Below, in pieces: positions 1 to 9,814 of a stretch of DNA of 64,000 nucleotides. The position numbers were made by a program, and so were the translations under genes. How positions within the stretch are numbered: the stretch's first letter is position 1; each line of letters begins with the position of its first letter. This DNA comes from Cryptomeria japonica. Taxonomy: Eukaryota > Streptophyta > Pinopsida > Cupressales > Cupressaceae. The stretch is taken from the NCBI RefSeq assembly GCF_030272615.1, contig NC_081415.1:268819425-268883424 (forward strand), read 5' to 3'. The notes under the pieces are model-generated. The model did no database searches, had not been told where the DNA came from, and saw only the letters and a program-made list of their open reading frames with translations.

Positions 1-194
1 ATATATAACCAATTTATGAGCAAACGTAAAAGAAAAATATAAATACAAACTCTTATATATATATATAAATTTATTTCATTTAATTAAACAAAAATAAATA
101 AATAAAATATTATTTAAAAAGAAAAAAAAGAAAAAAAAACTATATAAAAAAAAGGGGTTATTAACATGGGGGAAAAAGGGCCGAAGGGCCGAAG

Positions 195-284
195 CCACTG
201 TGTGTACACATAGTGATCAGCCCCGCGGCTTCCACTGTGTGGATGCACAATGGTGCGGCGGGTTCCACTGTGTGGACACAGTGG
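195..284. repeat. Three spaced CCACTGTGT/ACACAGTGG hairpins
   Basis: Three copies of an imperfect palindrome begin at 195, 232 and 265, about 35 bp apart. The third is perfect: 9-bp arms CCACTGTGT and ACACAGTGG around a 2-bp centre. The first two have decayed right arms. They sit in a GC-rich island inside very AT-rich DNA. Function unknown; they could be protein-binding sites or a relic of LTR regulatory sequence. Confidence 0.7.
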
Positions 285-525
285 CACCACCGCCTCCCCT
301 CCCCTTGCCGTGAGTTTCCATGGCCGCCGCCCATCCCTACCAAAGATTTGCCCCCTGCACAAAAAAAAGGGTTGCAAGAAAATAAAAACCCTAGCCGGGT
401 AGGACTAGGATAGAGAGAGGAAGAAGATATTATCAAAAAAAAAAAAAAGATAGAGCATTTATATATTAATAAAAGAATGTTAGGGTTTGCATGGTGGTTA
501 AGTTTAATGTTAAAATATATTTATG

Positions 526-530
<5 letters not shown>

Positions 531-559
<29 letters not shown>
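531..559. repeat. (TA)n microsatellite
   Basis: An uninterrupted TA dinucleotide run of about 29 bp in AT-rich intergenic DNA. Confidence 0.95.
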
Positions 560-562
<3 letters not shown>

Positions 563-1269
563 GATATACTTTTACACATAGAGTCAAAATGTAAGAGAAT
601 AAGACAAATTTTAGATTGTATAATTTATTAAGTGTTATAAACTATATATGTCTTAATAAATATATATATAATAATATTTTTGAGGTCTAAACATTTAGAA
701 CTTTTATAATAAATGGGGTAAAATTAATTTTGGTTATGGGGATTTATTTAAACTTGTAAGTAAGTATTCATTATAAAAAATTATTGGCCCTTTTGTCAAT
801 TCAATTTAAAGTATATTTTGATTATTGATTAAGATAAACTTTTAGACATTGTAAACAAAGTACTAGGACTAATTTAATTAGTTCCTCAAAACAGTAAATG
901 ACTTTTGGAGACTAATTCTATCTTCGTCAATTATATTTTAGGGAGATGATTTAAAATAAGTTATGGATTAAAATTGAGAAAATGATATAGCATTTCTTTT
1001 AGAATTCAGCATATGATTTAAATTATTTTTGATTACTTGAGTTAGTGGTTTAAGTTAACCCAACATAGTTAAGACAAAACATGTTGGTGTTTTTCTCCAT
1101 ATTCGTAAATTTAATATTTAAGTTATGATTTTAAAAAAAAAGTTATCCCGTTCTTGCCCTAAATTTTGGGCATGACATAATCAGTAAGTCTTGCATTAAT
1201 AGACCCTCTTATATAATCACAAAGTTTTTCTTACTGATCCAAAGCGACTCACTCAAAATCACAATTATC

Positions 1270-1640
1270 TACTCAAAGCAATTTAACTTTTCTTTGAATA
1301 ATATGGTGATGCACATCATTGCCAAATTATAATACTTTCCCTTTTGACTTCTAAAAAACAAATAACCATGGTGAAAATTATTCACCCTATCATTGCAACT
1401 TTAATTATCTCCTCATGGGCACATTTCACATGCTAGTGAATATTTTCCCAATCTCTACATACTTTTGGCCTTCAACACAAAATATTTTTCGCAAGTGAAA
1501 ATATTTTCTTTACTGTTGTGTACTACTTTCATTTGGGTGAAAAGATTGTTGTTCATTTTGATTTCAAAATACTCTCATTTGAGATATTTCCACTCTAGTG
1601 AAAATAATTGGTTGTTGCTGCTCAATGCACTCTTTAATTG
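1270..1640 (+). repeat. Dispersed repeat E, copy 1
   Basis: The stretch from about 1,285 to 1,405 closely matches 55,265-55,385 on the same strand; both run through GTGATGCACAT, an AT-rich part and GGTGAAAATTATTCACCCTA. To the right, a short GTGAAAATATTTTC-like motif recurs in both copies (1,490, 1,596; 55,666, 55,730). No coding sense is visible. It is probably part of an old LTR, because copy 2 lies next to a gypsy gag relic. The family is not recognised. Confidence 0.6.
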
Positions 1641-1879
1641 CAAATAATTACACCTGACAAGAATAATTACTTCTGGAAGAAATTCATTGGATCCTTCTAT
1701 GTAGATTTGACAAAGGTTTCATACATGTTACTTTCTTTATTACGTATACTTTAAAACCCCTATGCATACTTTACCCTATTGGCAAAATGGTACTTCTTCA
1801 CACACATATCTTGTACAAGTCATGTGTATGATCTTTTATGGGATCATGTTTTCTTTCAGGTATGGTGATAACTAGCTCA

Positions 1880-2760
1880 GACTGTTAATCATGCCTCGTT
1901 CTATGCTTCCATATTTTGGATATGACATTATCTAACCAAGACTCCTTTATGTTTTGACGAAAGCAAATACCTTACACTTTTTTCATCTATGACGCCAAAC
2001 AACTCATATCCTTTATTCACACTTTCCACATCTTCCATAAAACCATGCCAAAGCAATTCCAACTATATTATGGAGCAAATCCTTTCTACCTCTTACACTA
2101 TGATGGATGCCAGTGCACTGTTCCAAGGCACCCATATTTGCGCAAGTGTGGATTAAAGTTGGGAGGATTGTAACCTTAGGTTTTGAGCCTATCAAATCCA
2201 TTTACTTGAAAGCCTTTCAAAACTACATTTTGGGCATATCTCGTGGGAGTTTGATTGGATGTCCATTGCTTGTTCCAAAGAGATTTTGTTTTGGCGCGGG
2301 CAAGGAAGGCGTAGGGAGAATTCATGATGCAGCTGCAATTACATTTGCTAGAAATTGTCTACGACCTCTTCAATATATGTACCTTGTGCATATTGCGCAA
2401 TCTGCAGCCAAAGCTCTCCATGATGATATCTCTTTGAGGAACTGATGAAACAATTCACATGCCTTGTTTATGCTTCTACATTTTGCATATCGTATTTACT
2501 AGGGTGTTGCATCATCTGACAAAAACCTTTACCATTATGCTCTGAAGGATGTTTGTATCCAACTCCATCGCTCCCATAATGGCACTAGCAGGGAGGGCAC
2601 TGAAGAAGGGTGTGGAATTTGGCTTTACTCCAGCCAAATGTATTGGCTTGAAAGTTTGAAGCCCTTCAACAAATATACTTCGTGCGTTTCCTCTAGTCAA
2701 TGCAACCATGAGACCATGTTTCCTTTTTCAGTTTTCCATATTATCGCAAGCAAGAAGATG
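1880..2760 (-). pseudogene. PPR (pentatricopeptide repeat) gene relic, segment 2 of 2
   Basis: Read on the minus strand, the sequence gives repeated PPR signatures: a GVKPN-type helix-turn start, ALPAS...MGAMEL, NKACELFHQ, KPKVTILPTLIHTCANMGALEQ, and a degenerate YGRCGK. PPR proteins are organellar RNA-binding proteins made of tandem ~35-residue helical repeats; the pattern resembles the plant PLS type. Many stops and frameshifts break the frame and neither terminus is visible, so this is a relic. It is cut at 2,761-2,765 (CTAGT) by the Tat retrotransposon and resumes at 25,961 with the matching CTAGT at 25,956-25,960. On the minus strand the part beyond 25,961 comes first. Confidence 0.82.
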
Positions 2761-2765
2761 CTAGT
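2761..2765. repeat. Target-site duplication CTAGT (left)
   Basis: CTAGT immediately precedes the TGTAGACG start of the 5' LTR. The same five bases follow the 3' LTR at 25,956-25,960. A 5-bp duplication is standard for Ty3/gypsy integration and defines the element boundaries. Confidence 0.85.
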
Positions 2766-2808
2766 TGTAGACGTATAAATCTAACCACTTTCCTAAATAA
2801 ATATTTAA

Positions 2809-3031
2809 AGTCCAAGGGTTGAACTTAGTTGGTTAAAGCATTGAGTTCTCAATGTGGAGACCCAAGCTCAACTCCCAAGAGGAACATCTTAGTGGAATTC
2901 TAAGTTGTGACTCTTGGTCTTCTATTGGTTGTATTTGTCAGATTATTCAAAGTGGATTTCTAAGTTGTAACTCTGATATTTGTAATAAGTTTGTAATTGT
3001 TCAATAATACTTAATACAAAAAAAAAAAAAT
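2809..3031 (+). mobile_element. tRNA-derived SINE inserted in the 5' LTR
   Basis: The insert is absent from the 3' LTR. It starts with a tRNA-like head: a box-A-like AGTTGGTTAAAGC at about 2,827 and a box-B-like stretch ending GCTCAACTCC about 35 bp later. The body contains a repeated TTCTAAGTTGTRACTCT motif and it ends in about 13 A residues (3,019-3,031). AATATTTA at 2,800-2,807 and 3,034-3,041 is the likely target duplication. These are the hallmarks of a Pol III-transcribed SINE mobilised by a LINE. The family is not recognised. Confidence 0.75.
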
Positions 3032-3908
3032 TAATATTTATTTTAACCATATTCCTCCTATTAATTAAATTCTATTTAATTAATTTCCTCATATTCATCT
3101 ATTTCATTAAATCAATTACTCAATTTATTTAATTAAATTTACCTAAACCTTTTCTAGCCTTTAATTAAATAAATCACTTTATTTATTTAATTCTCCTTTC
3201 TCCCTTTTTAATTAAATTTACATTTAATTAAATTGATCCTTGCAAATAAATAAATCTAATTTATTTATTTAAATCTCCCACTTGTATTTATGCAAGTTGC
3301 ACCTATTTTGTTGAAATAAAGTAATTTTATTTCAATTAAAATCCTCCTCCATCCACTTGCATTTTCCTACATCTCCCACTTGCCTTCTAAACCCCTTCTA
3401 GGTTCTTCTAATCACTTCCAATTTATCCTAATTCATCTTCTAATTATTGTCACATTCCTATAACCATTAAAGACTTTATGTCCTCAACAAGTTAAGCCTC
3501 CAAAGTCTTCCAAACCATTTAAGGGTCTTACATAACCATTAATGGTTAACTCAACCTTCTTGCATGATTAGAGACTTTCTCTCTAACTCAACCTTCATCT
3601 AACCCAAGGGTCTCATCAAGCAATCATGGCTTTAACCTTGGTTATCCCTCTAACCCTTGTACAAGAGTTTACCCCTTGGGTAAAAGCTTTATCCATTGGA
3701 TAACCCTAACCTAACCATAACCTTATGTCCTAAGGTAACCTCCATGTCTTCTCAAGCATTTAATGCTTCTTTCATCTCCTCTCAAGCAACCTCTTGTTGA
3801 CGATTGTCACCATTTCATTGGTGAGAATTGTAAACATGGATTGATTAATTTCAATCCTGGCCCTTGTTAAGATTATCCAATCTTGACCCTCCATTGCCTT
3901 ATTTTCTT

Positions 3909-3916
3909 TATAAATA
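3909..3916 (+). promoter_or_regulatory. TATA box of the Tat 5' LTR
   Basis: TATAAATA followed by AGAGCTC lies about 480 bp before the LTR end, and is conserved at 25,465-25,472 in the 3' LTR. This is the usual layout for the U3/R promoter of a plant LTR element. Confidence 0.6.
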
Positions 3917-4403
3917 GAGCTCTCATTCTCTCATTTTCATATATCCAAGTCTTTGTGCTTCAAACTTATAGTTTAATTACTAAGCATTTTAACCTCTCTT
4001 TGTTAAATCATCATAATAGAATTTAGAAGCATTTTAATATCATAGAATATCCATGTTAGACTAGTATATCATTGCTAGGATAATTTGCTAATCTTATCAT
4101 CATCTTTATGCTAGATTAATCATCATAGTTTCAATATCATATACATCTTAGAATGCATTCATGCATATAAATCAAACATCACTCATTCTAGGAATTGTCA
4201 TTCTTAAGTCACTTTGCTCAGTGATCTGAGAGAAAAACATTGGCTTTAGGGATCCTATGAGATAGAGAACAATGGGACACCTCTTGGGAAGTTGAGCTAT
4301 TTCAATATAGTTCCTATAACTTGCACCAAGAGTATCATTGGTGTGTGGGTCTTTTGAATCCAACTTTTACGCTTTTGTCGCCCTCATTCCTCATATACAT
4401 TTA

Positions 4404-4420
4404 TGGCGCCCACTGTGGGA
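4404..4420 (+). other. Primer-binding site of the Tat element
   Basis: TGGCGCCCACTGTGGGA lies a few bases after the 5' LTR. A TGGCGCC... start matches the tRNA-primed site of many plant Ty3/gypsy elements. The exact tRNA is not assigned. Confidence 0.75.
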
Positions 4421-4487
4421 CTCATCCCCATAAATCACATCATTTTTGGTGCAAGATAAAGATTACAAGCACGCTGGAATATTGTTT

Positions 4488-4700
4488 TAGTGCATCGGGA
4501 ACTTTCGTTAGCGCAAACGGTGGCGCGTTCATCGTACTATTTAGCACATCATAACCTCTTCTAGCATTTTTGAACTTAGTGTTAGCGCATAATACTTCAG
4601 TTTCTTTCTTGCACGTAGAGACAACAGTGTAGCACATTCGGTAATCAGTATAGCGCTTAGGAGTCTTTCTTTAGCGCATATGTAACTTTTTGTAGTGGAT
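4488..4700 (+). repeat. 21-bp periodic TAGCGCAT repeat, patch 1
   Basis: TAGCGCAT-like octamers (TAG, then CG/TG/CA, then CA and T) begin at 4,488, 4,509, 4,542, 4,562, 4,583, 4,630, 4,651, 4,672 and 4,693. Five of the eight steps are exactly 21 bp and one is 20. The bases between the octamers are poorly conserved. Confidence 0.75.
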
Positions 4701-6247
4701 CTATGCAGAAGTCGAGCGTGTGACTCTGGCAAAAAGAAAGCATAATTTGTAGCAGAAGTAAAAGTTAGGCTTGTATAAGCTCACCTAGGACTTAAATTTT
4801 TCACTCTTTTATTTTATTGCAGGTTACTAATCATTGTTTGTAGATAGGAATTTTATTTAGGAATTTGATTATTTTTGTTTCTAGCTTTTTCAAGTTAGTT
4901 TAAAAATAGTTCATTTCCTGTTGGGTAAAAAGAACCTCACTACTCATTTGGTGCTTAAAACAAAACCAAACTTTCATTTTACAAAAAAGTTAAAAAGAGC
5001 TACAAACAAACTTCATTGTTGCAAATGTTAAAAAGAACTACAAACAAACTTCATTTTTGCAAAGGATCTCATTTTTCCTTTGGTGTTGGTTAAAAAGAAC
5101 TTCATTAATCCTTTGGTGCTTAAAACGAAACCTCACTTTCATTTTTGCAAAGGTTAAAAAGAATCTCACTTTCTTTGTTTTTTGTGCAAGACAAAAGGAG
5201 TTTCATTGAGGATTGATTTCATGATTTTCCTTTTGTTGACCAAAATCATGATTTACTTTGTTGACTAGGTTTATTTTAAAAGGTTTTGGAAATACACATT
5301 TTTCTATGAAGAGATAAAAGGAACACCATTCTTGTTGGAGAAAAATCTCCAAATAGAAGTTAACAAATCATTGTCTTGAAGGCTAAAAAAAAAAAAAACG
5401 TTGTTTGCCTTGTCTTGAAAGTGGAAGGTATATGTTCTCCCCTTAATTGGGTGACCAAAAAACCAAACCACTCTTTCATGCTTTCTTTACTTCAAGCATT
5501 TAAATTTTTTAGAAGGCCTACCCTCTCGAGTTGCCCTTAGGGTGCCATTAATGGCCAGTGAGAGGGGAATAACCTAAGTGGGAAATGACTTTATCGCCAA
5601 GTGTTCCAACCCACTATAATCAAAAGTGGAGGCTGACGAAAGTCCCCTTCAACGGTTTTGCTCAGCGATTAGCCTTCCCCCTTTGTTCTAAAGGTTGGGA
5701 AGCCTCTTGAGGGAGTTTATCATTGAAGACCGAACGAAAGCCTGATTAAGAACTTTAGCATTAGAAGCTTTGAGCTGAGTTAGTTACTAGACATTTTCAA
5801 TATCACAGTGCAAGGGTGGGGAAGAATCTGCCCCCAAGATCACTCACCATATATCTCCCAAGATAACTACTCAATTGTGAAGCAATTCACTTTGAGTTAA
5901 TTTCTGACAAAAGGCTAAAAAATGGGCGCCCTCTAGGGGGTGACAAGGTTGTTTGAGCTGACGAAGTATCGAGACTAGTGGGCTATGATATTGTTGATGA
6001 CCCTTGAATAAGGAGTCTACTTGATTTGTCTTATTGTTATCCAAACCAGTGAAAACATTGGGGATTTGAACACATCCTCAAAAGAACATACACTACTTGT
6101 TTACATAGACAAAATTGTTATCTCTTCTATGTGTCGTGTTTTCAAGTCATTATTTAAAAAAAAATCATCTATCAAAATCACAAGTGTTAATTTTCAAAAT
6201 GGTAGAAATAAAGAAATCAGGACAATTAGAGCATAGGAGCAATATCC

Positions 6248-6597
6248 TAGTGCGTAGCTAGCCTTAAATAGTGCATTCACCCCAAAACTTAGCACTTTCA
6301 TCACTTAGCACCTAATCAATATCATACTGGTGAAATTCCCAATAGCGCTTGTCAGCATCAGTATAGTGCATTAAAACATCAGTATAGCACACCAGAAGCA
6401 TATCATAATGCTTTCATATCAAATAGTAATGCGTAAACATGACATAATAGTGAGTAACCTATTCAGAACAGTCATTTTCAAACAATCTAAACTAGCATGT
6501 AGGAAAGGCAACTTAGCACATAGGGAACATTTTGTAGCGCATTCTGAACATTATTTAGCGCATTCAGTCTTTGTCTTAGTGCATGATCAATTTTAGG
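6248..6597 (+). repeat. 21-bp periodic TAGCGCAT repeat, patch 2
   Basis: The same octamer begins at 6,248, 6,269, 6,290, 6,306, 6,343, 6,364, 6,385, 6,448, 6,493, 6,514, 6,535, 6,556 and 6,577. Most steps are exactly 21 bp or three times 21. In one frame the last units read as a heptapeptide repeat of the type LAHSEHY, so the array could once have been coding. It lies about 1.6 kb downstream of patch 1 in the same leader. Confidence 0.8.
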
Positions 6598-6995
6598 GAA
6601 AAACAAAGAGCAAATCCTACACTTTGGGAAAATTTTATCGACGACTTCAAATAACTTCAAATTCGATCATCAATGAGAAAATTTCCAAATCAACAAGGTG
6701 ATCTTAGAATGATTTTTCAAATCATTCAACTAGATTGAGATCAGATTTCATCCAACAAAATCAGGAAGTATCAGAAATAGTGATCAAAGTTTCACCATCC
6801 AACGGATTCTATCAAAACAAATACCTAGTTTAATCCTTAAGTTGTCAAATCAAGTTTCCATATTGGGAGACTTTATCCATATCATTTGACACACTTTGTC
6901 GTGGGGGTGAATCTAACTAAACCTCTACTTGATAAAGTAAACTTGAGTATTCAAGCGAAGTATCAACATCAACGTCAACCTTTGATCATTCGTGT

Positions 6996-7379
6996 ATGAC
7001 CACTCCTCATATTTTGATAAGAACAAGTCTTCATCACAAAACTAAGTTGAAGAAGAGACAACCTAGCTCTAAGGAACTTGCTAAAAGGAATAAATTTCTC
7101 TATATAAATTGTCATCTCTTTGCATCACATCACACATTCTTGTGTCACATGCGATTGTATATCCAAGGGAAAACAAACAAGTTTTACAAGGAACTTTTGA
7201 GAAGTAGGGCTTACATTCAGAAAGCGACATTCAACCAACGCCTAAATTATGGAGGAAGGATTAACCCCGCTGTGTTCCCAAAGTTCCTTATCACATATAA
7301 TGAAGCTCGACCTGAGCCACCAACACCACCCAGAACTCCCATAGAAGAAGAAGAATTCATCATTGTAGAAATATATTAA
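6996..7379 (+). CDS. Small ORF upstream of gag in the Tat element (127 aa)
   Basis: An uninterrupted frame ends 60 bp before the gag ATG. The N-terminal half is basic (KLKKRQPSSKELAKR). The C-terminal end is proline- and acid-rich (PEPPTPPRTP then EEEE). No known domain, membrane segment or zinc finger is seen. Ogre/Tat elements often carry an extra ORF of unknown role before gag, and this may be the counterpart. It is intact while its neighbours are broken, which could be chance at this length. Confidence 0.45.
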   Translation: MTTPHILIRTSLHHKTKLKKRQPSSKELAKRNKFLYINCHLFASHHTFLCHMRLYIQGKTNKFYKELLRSRAYIQKATFNQRLNYGGRINPAVFPKFLITYNEARPEPPTPPRTPIEEEEFIIVEIY

Positions 7380-7439
7380 ATCCTCATTGTCACTTGATCT
7401 CAAAGAAACAAACAAAGGGAATCACAACCAGAATCGAGT

Positions 7440-9176
7440 ATGGGTCGTAGATTATCCAATCCTTTTGATGAGTATGCCAATATGGGCGAAATAGAGATCA
7501 CCGAGGAACTTCTCCAAGAATGTCAAGAAAATGTAGCATTCCAAAAACTCATGGAAAGACTTATCAAAGAAAACAAAGACAAATATCTCCTCATGCTAAC
7601 TAGCAAAGGGGTCAACATTCCTGAAGATTTTGATACAGAAAACTTAAGGAATATTGATGAGAGAATTTCAAGAACAAGGTCAAGAAATTATCCTTATCAA
7701 GAACAACAAAGAGAAGAAGAGACACATGATCCAAAAAACATACGCAAACAAGACAACACCCATGAGAAAGACTATACCCGCAATCAGGACAATCTTAATG
7801 AACAAGGGGAAGCTCTCCCTCAGAGGACAAATGTGCCCATAGTTTCTCTTACCCAACAAATCCAAACACTACAAAGGCAAATGCATGACATGCAATAGGG
7901 GAATATAGTACGATACTCCTTGGATGAGATCTGTCCTTATCATTTTGATAGGAGATTAAACATGGTACCTTTTCCTCCAAATTCAGATATACCAAAGTAT
8001 GACAAGTACGATGGTAAAAGTGATCCCCGTGATCACGTTCAGGAATTTTGTACCATGAGCCTAGAGTTTTCTCACGATGACACTTACTTAATGAAATTAT
8101 TCCCCAGAAGTTTGGGAGGGAAAACAATGGAGTGGTTGTCTAAACTTACATCTCCCATTAGATCATTTGATGAGTTGGTAAACAAATTCATAACAAAATA
8201 CTCCTATAACATTCAACACACGATCACCATGCTGGATGTGTGTAACACAAAACAAAAGAGAAATGAAACATTCATGGTGTTTCTTCAATGGTGGAGACGC
8301 ATGGTTTCAAGATATCCTTGAGACATGCCTCGGAAGGAAAAGATGGAAATCTTCATCGATAATCTAAATAGTGAGATGAGTTATCAACTCAAACTCCAAT
8401 GCATACCATCTTTTGCCAAATTGATAGAAAACAAAATCCAAGTGGAGGAATCTTGCATCAAGAAAGGAATGGTGAAGTTCTTTAAGGAGGGTGTTAATTC
8501 ATCAAGCACCAACCCCTTTAACAACCAAAACAATAACAACACTTTAGACAAATCCATATTTTGGACAAGGAATAAAAATGTTGTTAATGATGGGGTAGTT
8601 GATGCCAACAATGTGAAGTCTAAACAACTGATGTTAGCTTTATCAAGTAACCCACCATCCAACAAAGATCAAAAAAGTGTTAATCAAGGCACTAACACTT
8701 ATCCGCAAAATACCAATCAAGGAACTTCAACATCAAACACCAACAAAAATAACCAAGGCAACAACACTAACCAAGGCAACAACATTAACCGAGGGAATAA
8801 TACAAACTAGAGAGGCAACACCAACACTTTCCCATATCGACGCATCTACACACCATTAGAAAAAACCTTAGAATCAACATTTTGGGAGCTCTTGGCGAAT
8901 AAGATCATCACATTACCAGCCATGAACAAATTTGAACCCCGGATCAAACCACCTTGGTGGAATGACTCACATTTCTATGATTCTCATCGAAACAAAGAAC
9001 ATCACACAAATGATTGCATGAGGCTGAAGAACATTGTTCAAGACATGATTGATAGAGGCATTTTTAAGTTGATGGTCATAAAACGAATGATGACCATGAG
9101 GCTTTTAAAAATCCTCTTCCAAATTACAACAAGGGAGGAGCTTCAACATCAAACAATACCAGAGGAGCTCGTATAA
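7440..9176 (+). pseudogene. gag: Gag of the Tat element, broken
   Basis: The frame begins MGRRLSNPFDEYANMGEIE and continues in one phase through stops near 7,896, 8,322, 8,808 and others. The central part has the retrotransposon Gag capsid pattern: a KYDKYDGKSDPRDHVQEF-type start, the FPRSLGGKTMEWLSKL core, and RSFDELVNKFITKYS. An Asn/Gly/Thr-rich linker follows at about 8,640-8,810. Near 8,960-9,050 comes HRNKEHHTNDCMRLKNIV, the Tat-type Gag C-terminal zinc-binding-like motif. Gag forms the particle that packages element RNA. Several stops are TAG in place of an expected CAG. A frame change follows at about 9,110-9,300. Confidence 0.85.
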
Positions 9177-9301
9177 ATCACCTATACAAGAACACCACCA
9201 ATCACATTTCGGCATATGAGAACCAAATAAATGTCATAAAAATCAAGGACAAACAAGAACATGCGTTGATCAATGTGACAACCAGAGCACAAAAATAGGT
9301 C

Positions 9302-9813
9302 TTGAAAGGGAACACATCAACATCAACAACTCTCCCCAAGACTCAATATAACTTGGTTGATCAACTACAGAGAACTCCCGCTCAAATATCCATACTTGAG
9401 TTGCTCAAACTCTCACCAAAACACAAGGATATATTGGAACAAGAACTTGTCAAAACAAACGTTCTAAATGATCTAGACATTGATCGATTCCAAGCCATGG
9501 TGGCTCGTATGACAGGGCCGCATAACCTATCATTTTCCAAACATGATGATGTCTCCTTGAATCATCTGCATAACACTCTGCTCCATATCGAAGTCTTAGT
9601 GTATAAACATCAAGTAAAAAGAGTGTTAATAGATGGAGGAGTTGGTCTCAATATCTCTACTTTAAAGCTTATCCGTGCATTGGGCTTCTCTGAGCAGTCT
9701 ATTGATGCAAACAAGAAGATCACCATCAAAGCCTATGATGATGAAGAAAGGTCATCTAAAGGAACAGTAATACTACCTATTCAGGTAGGACCAATACAAA
9801 AGGACACCATGTG
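9302..9813 (+). pseudogene. Tat protease, N-terminal part
   Basis: The active-site strand VLIDGGVGLNISTLKLI is near 9,625-9,675, with D-G-G in place of the common D-S/T-G. This agrees with Tat-group proteases, which often read DGG. The conserved upstream LLKLSPKHKDIL segment is present. The frame runs straight into the Copia-1 LTR at 9,815 and continues after 17,566 in the same phase. The aspartic protease would cut the Gag-Pol polyprotein. Confidence 0.82.
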
Positions 9814-9814
9814 T

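Larger units (their letters stand above)
1..1177 (-). repeat. Possible LTR fragment running off the left edge
   Basis: AT-rich DNA with a GC-rich island at about 160-400. The right end, read on the minus strand, begins TGTCATGCCC at 1,177, followed by a GGGC/GCCC-flanked palindrome. This resembles the 5' terminus of many plant gypsy LTRs. No partner LTR lies in the window and the other end is not visible, so the call is tentative. No coding sequence was recognised here. Confidence 0.25.
2766..4397 (+). repeat. 5' LTR of the Tat element
   Basis: Begins TGTAGACG and matches 24,509-25,955 along its length, with scattered substitutions. It is longer than the 3' copy because of a SINE at about 2,809-3,031. 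It lacks about 40 bp present in the 3' LTR near 24,975-25,015. The right end is set at CATATA by comparison with the 3' LTR and the duplication, so the element ends TG...TA rather than the usual TG...CA. The boundary could shift by one or two bases. Confidence 0.9.
4421..6995 (+). other. Long non-coding leader of the Tat element
   Basis: About 2.6 kb between the primer site and the first open frame. It contains two patches of a 21-bp periodic repeat (4,488-4,700 and 6,248-6,597). It also has a degenerate repeat with TAAAAAGAAC-like starts at 4,926, 4,991, 5,029, 5,091 and 5,155 (mostly ~63 bp apart), and a more GC-rich block at 5,510-6,010. No protein domain is recognised in it. Long leaders with an extra small ORF are known in the Ogre/Tat group. 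Confidence 0.6.

Noticed and set aside
2107-2445. 112-codon plus-strand frame
   Set aside because: It overlaps clear PPR motifs read on the minus strand and is their shadow.
2809-2890. Possible tRNA gene
   Set aside because: Box-A and box-B-like segments are present, but it does not fold into a good tRNA and is joined to a SINE body with an A-tail.
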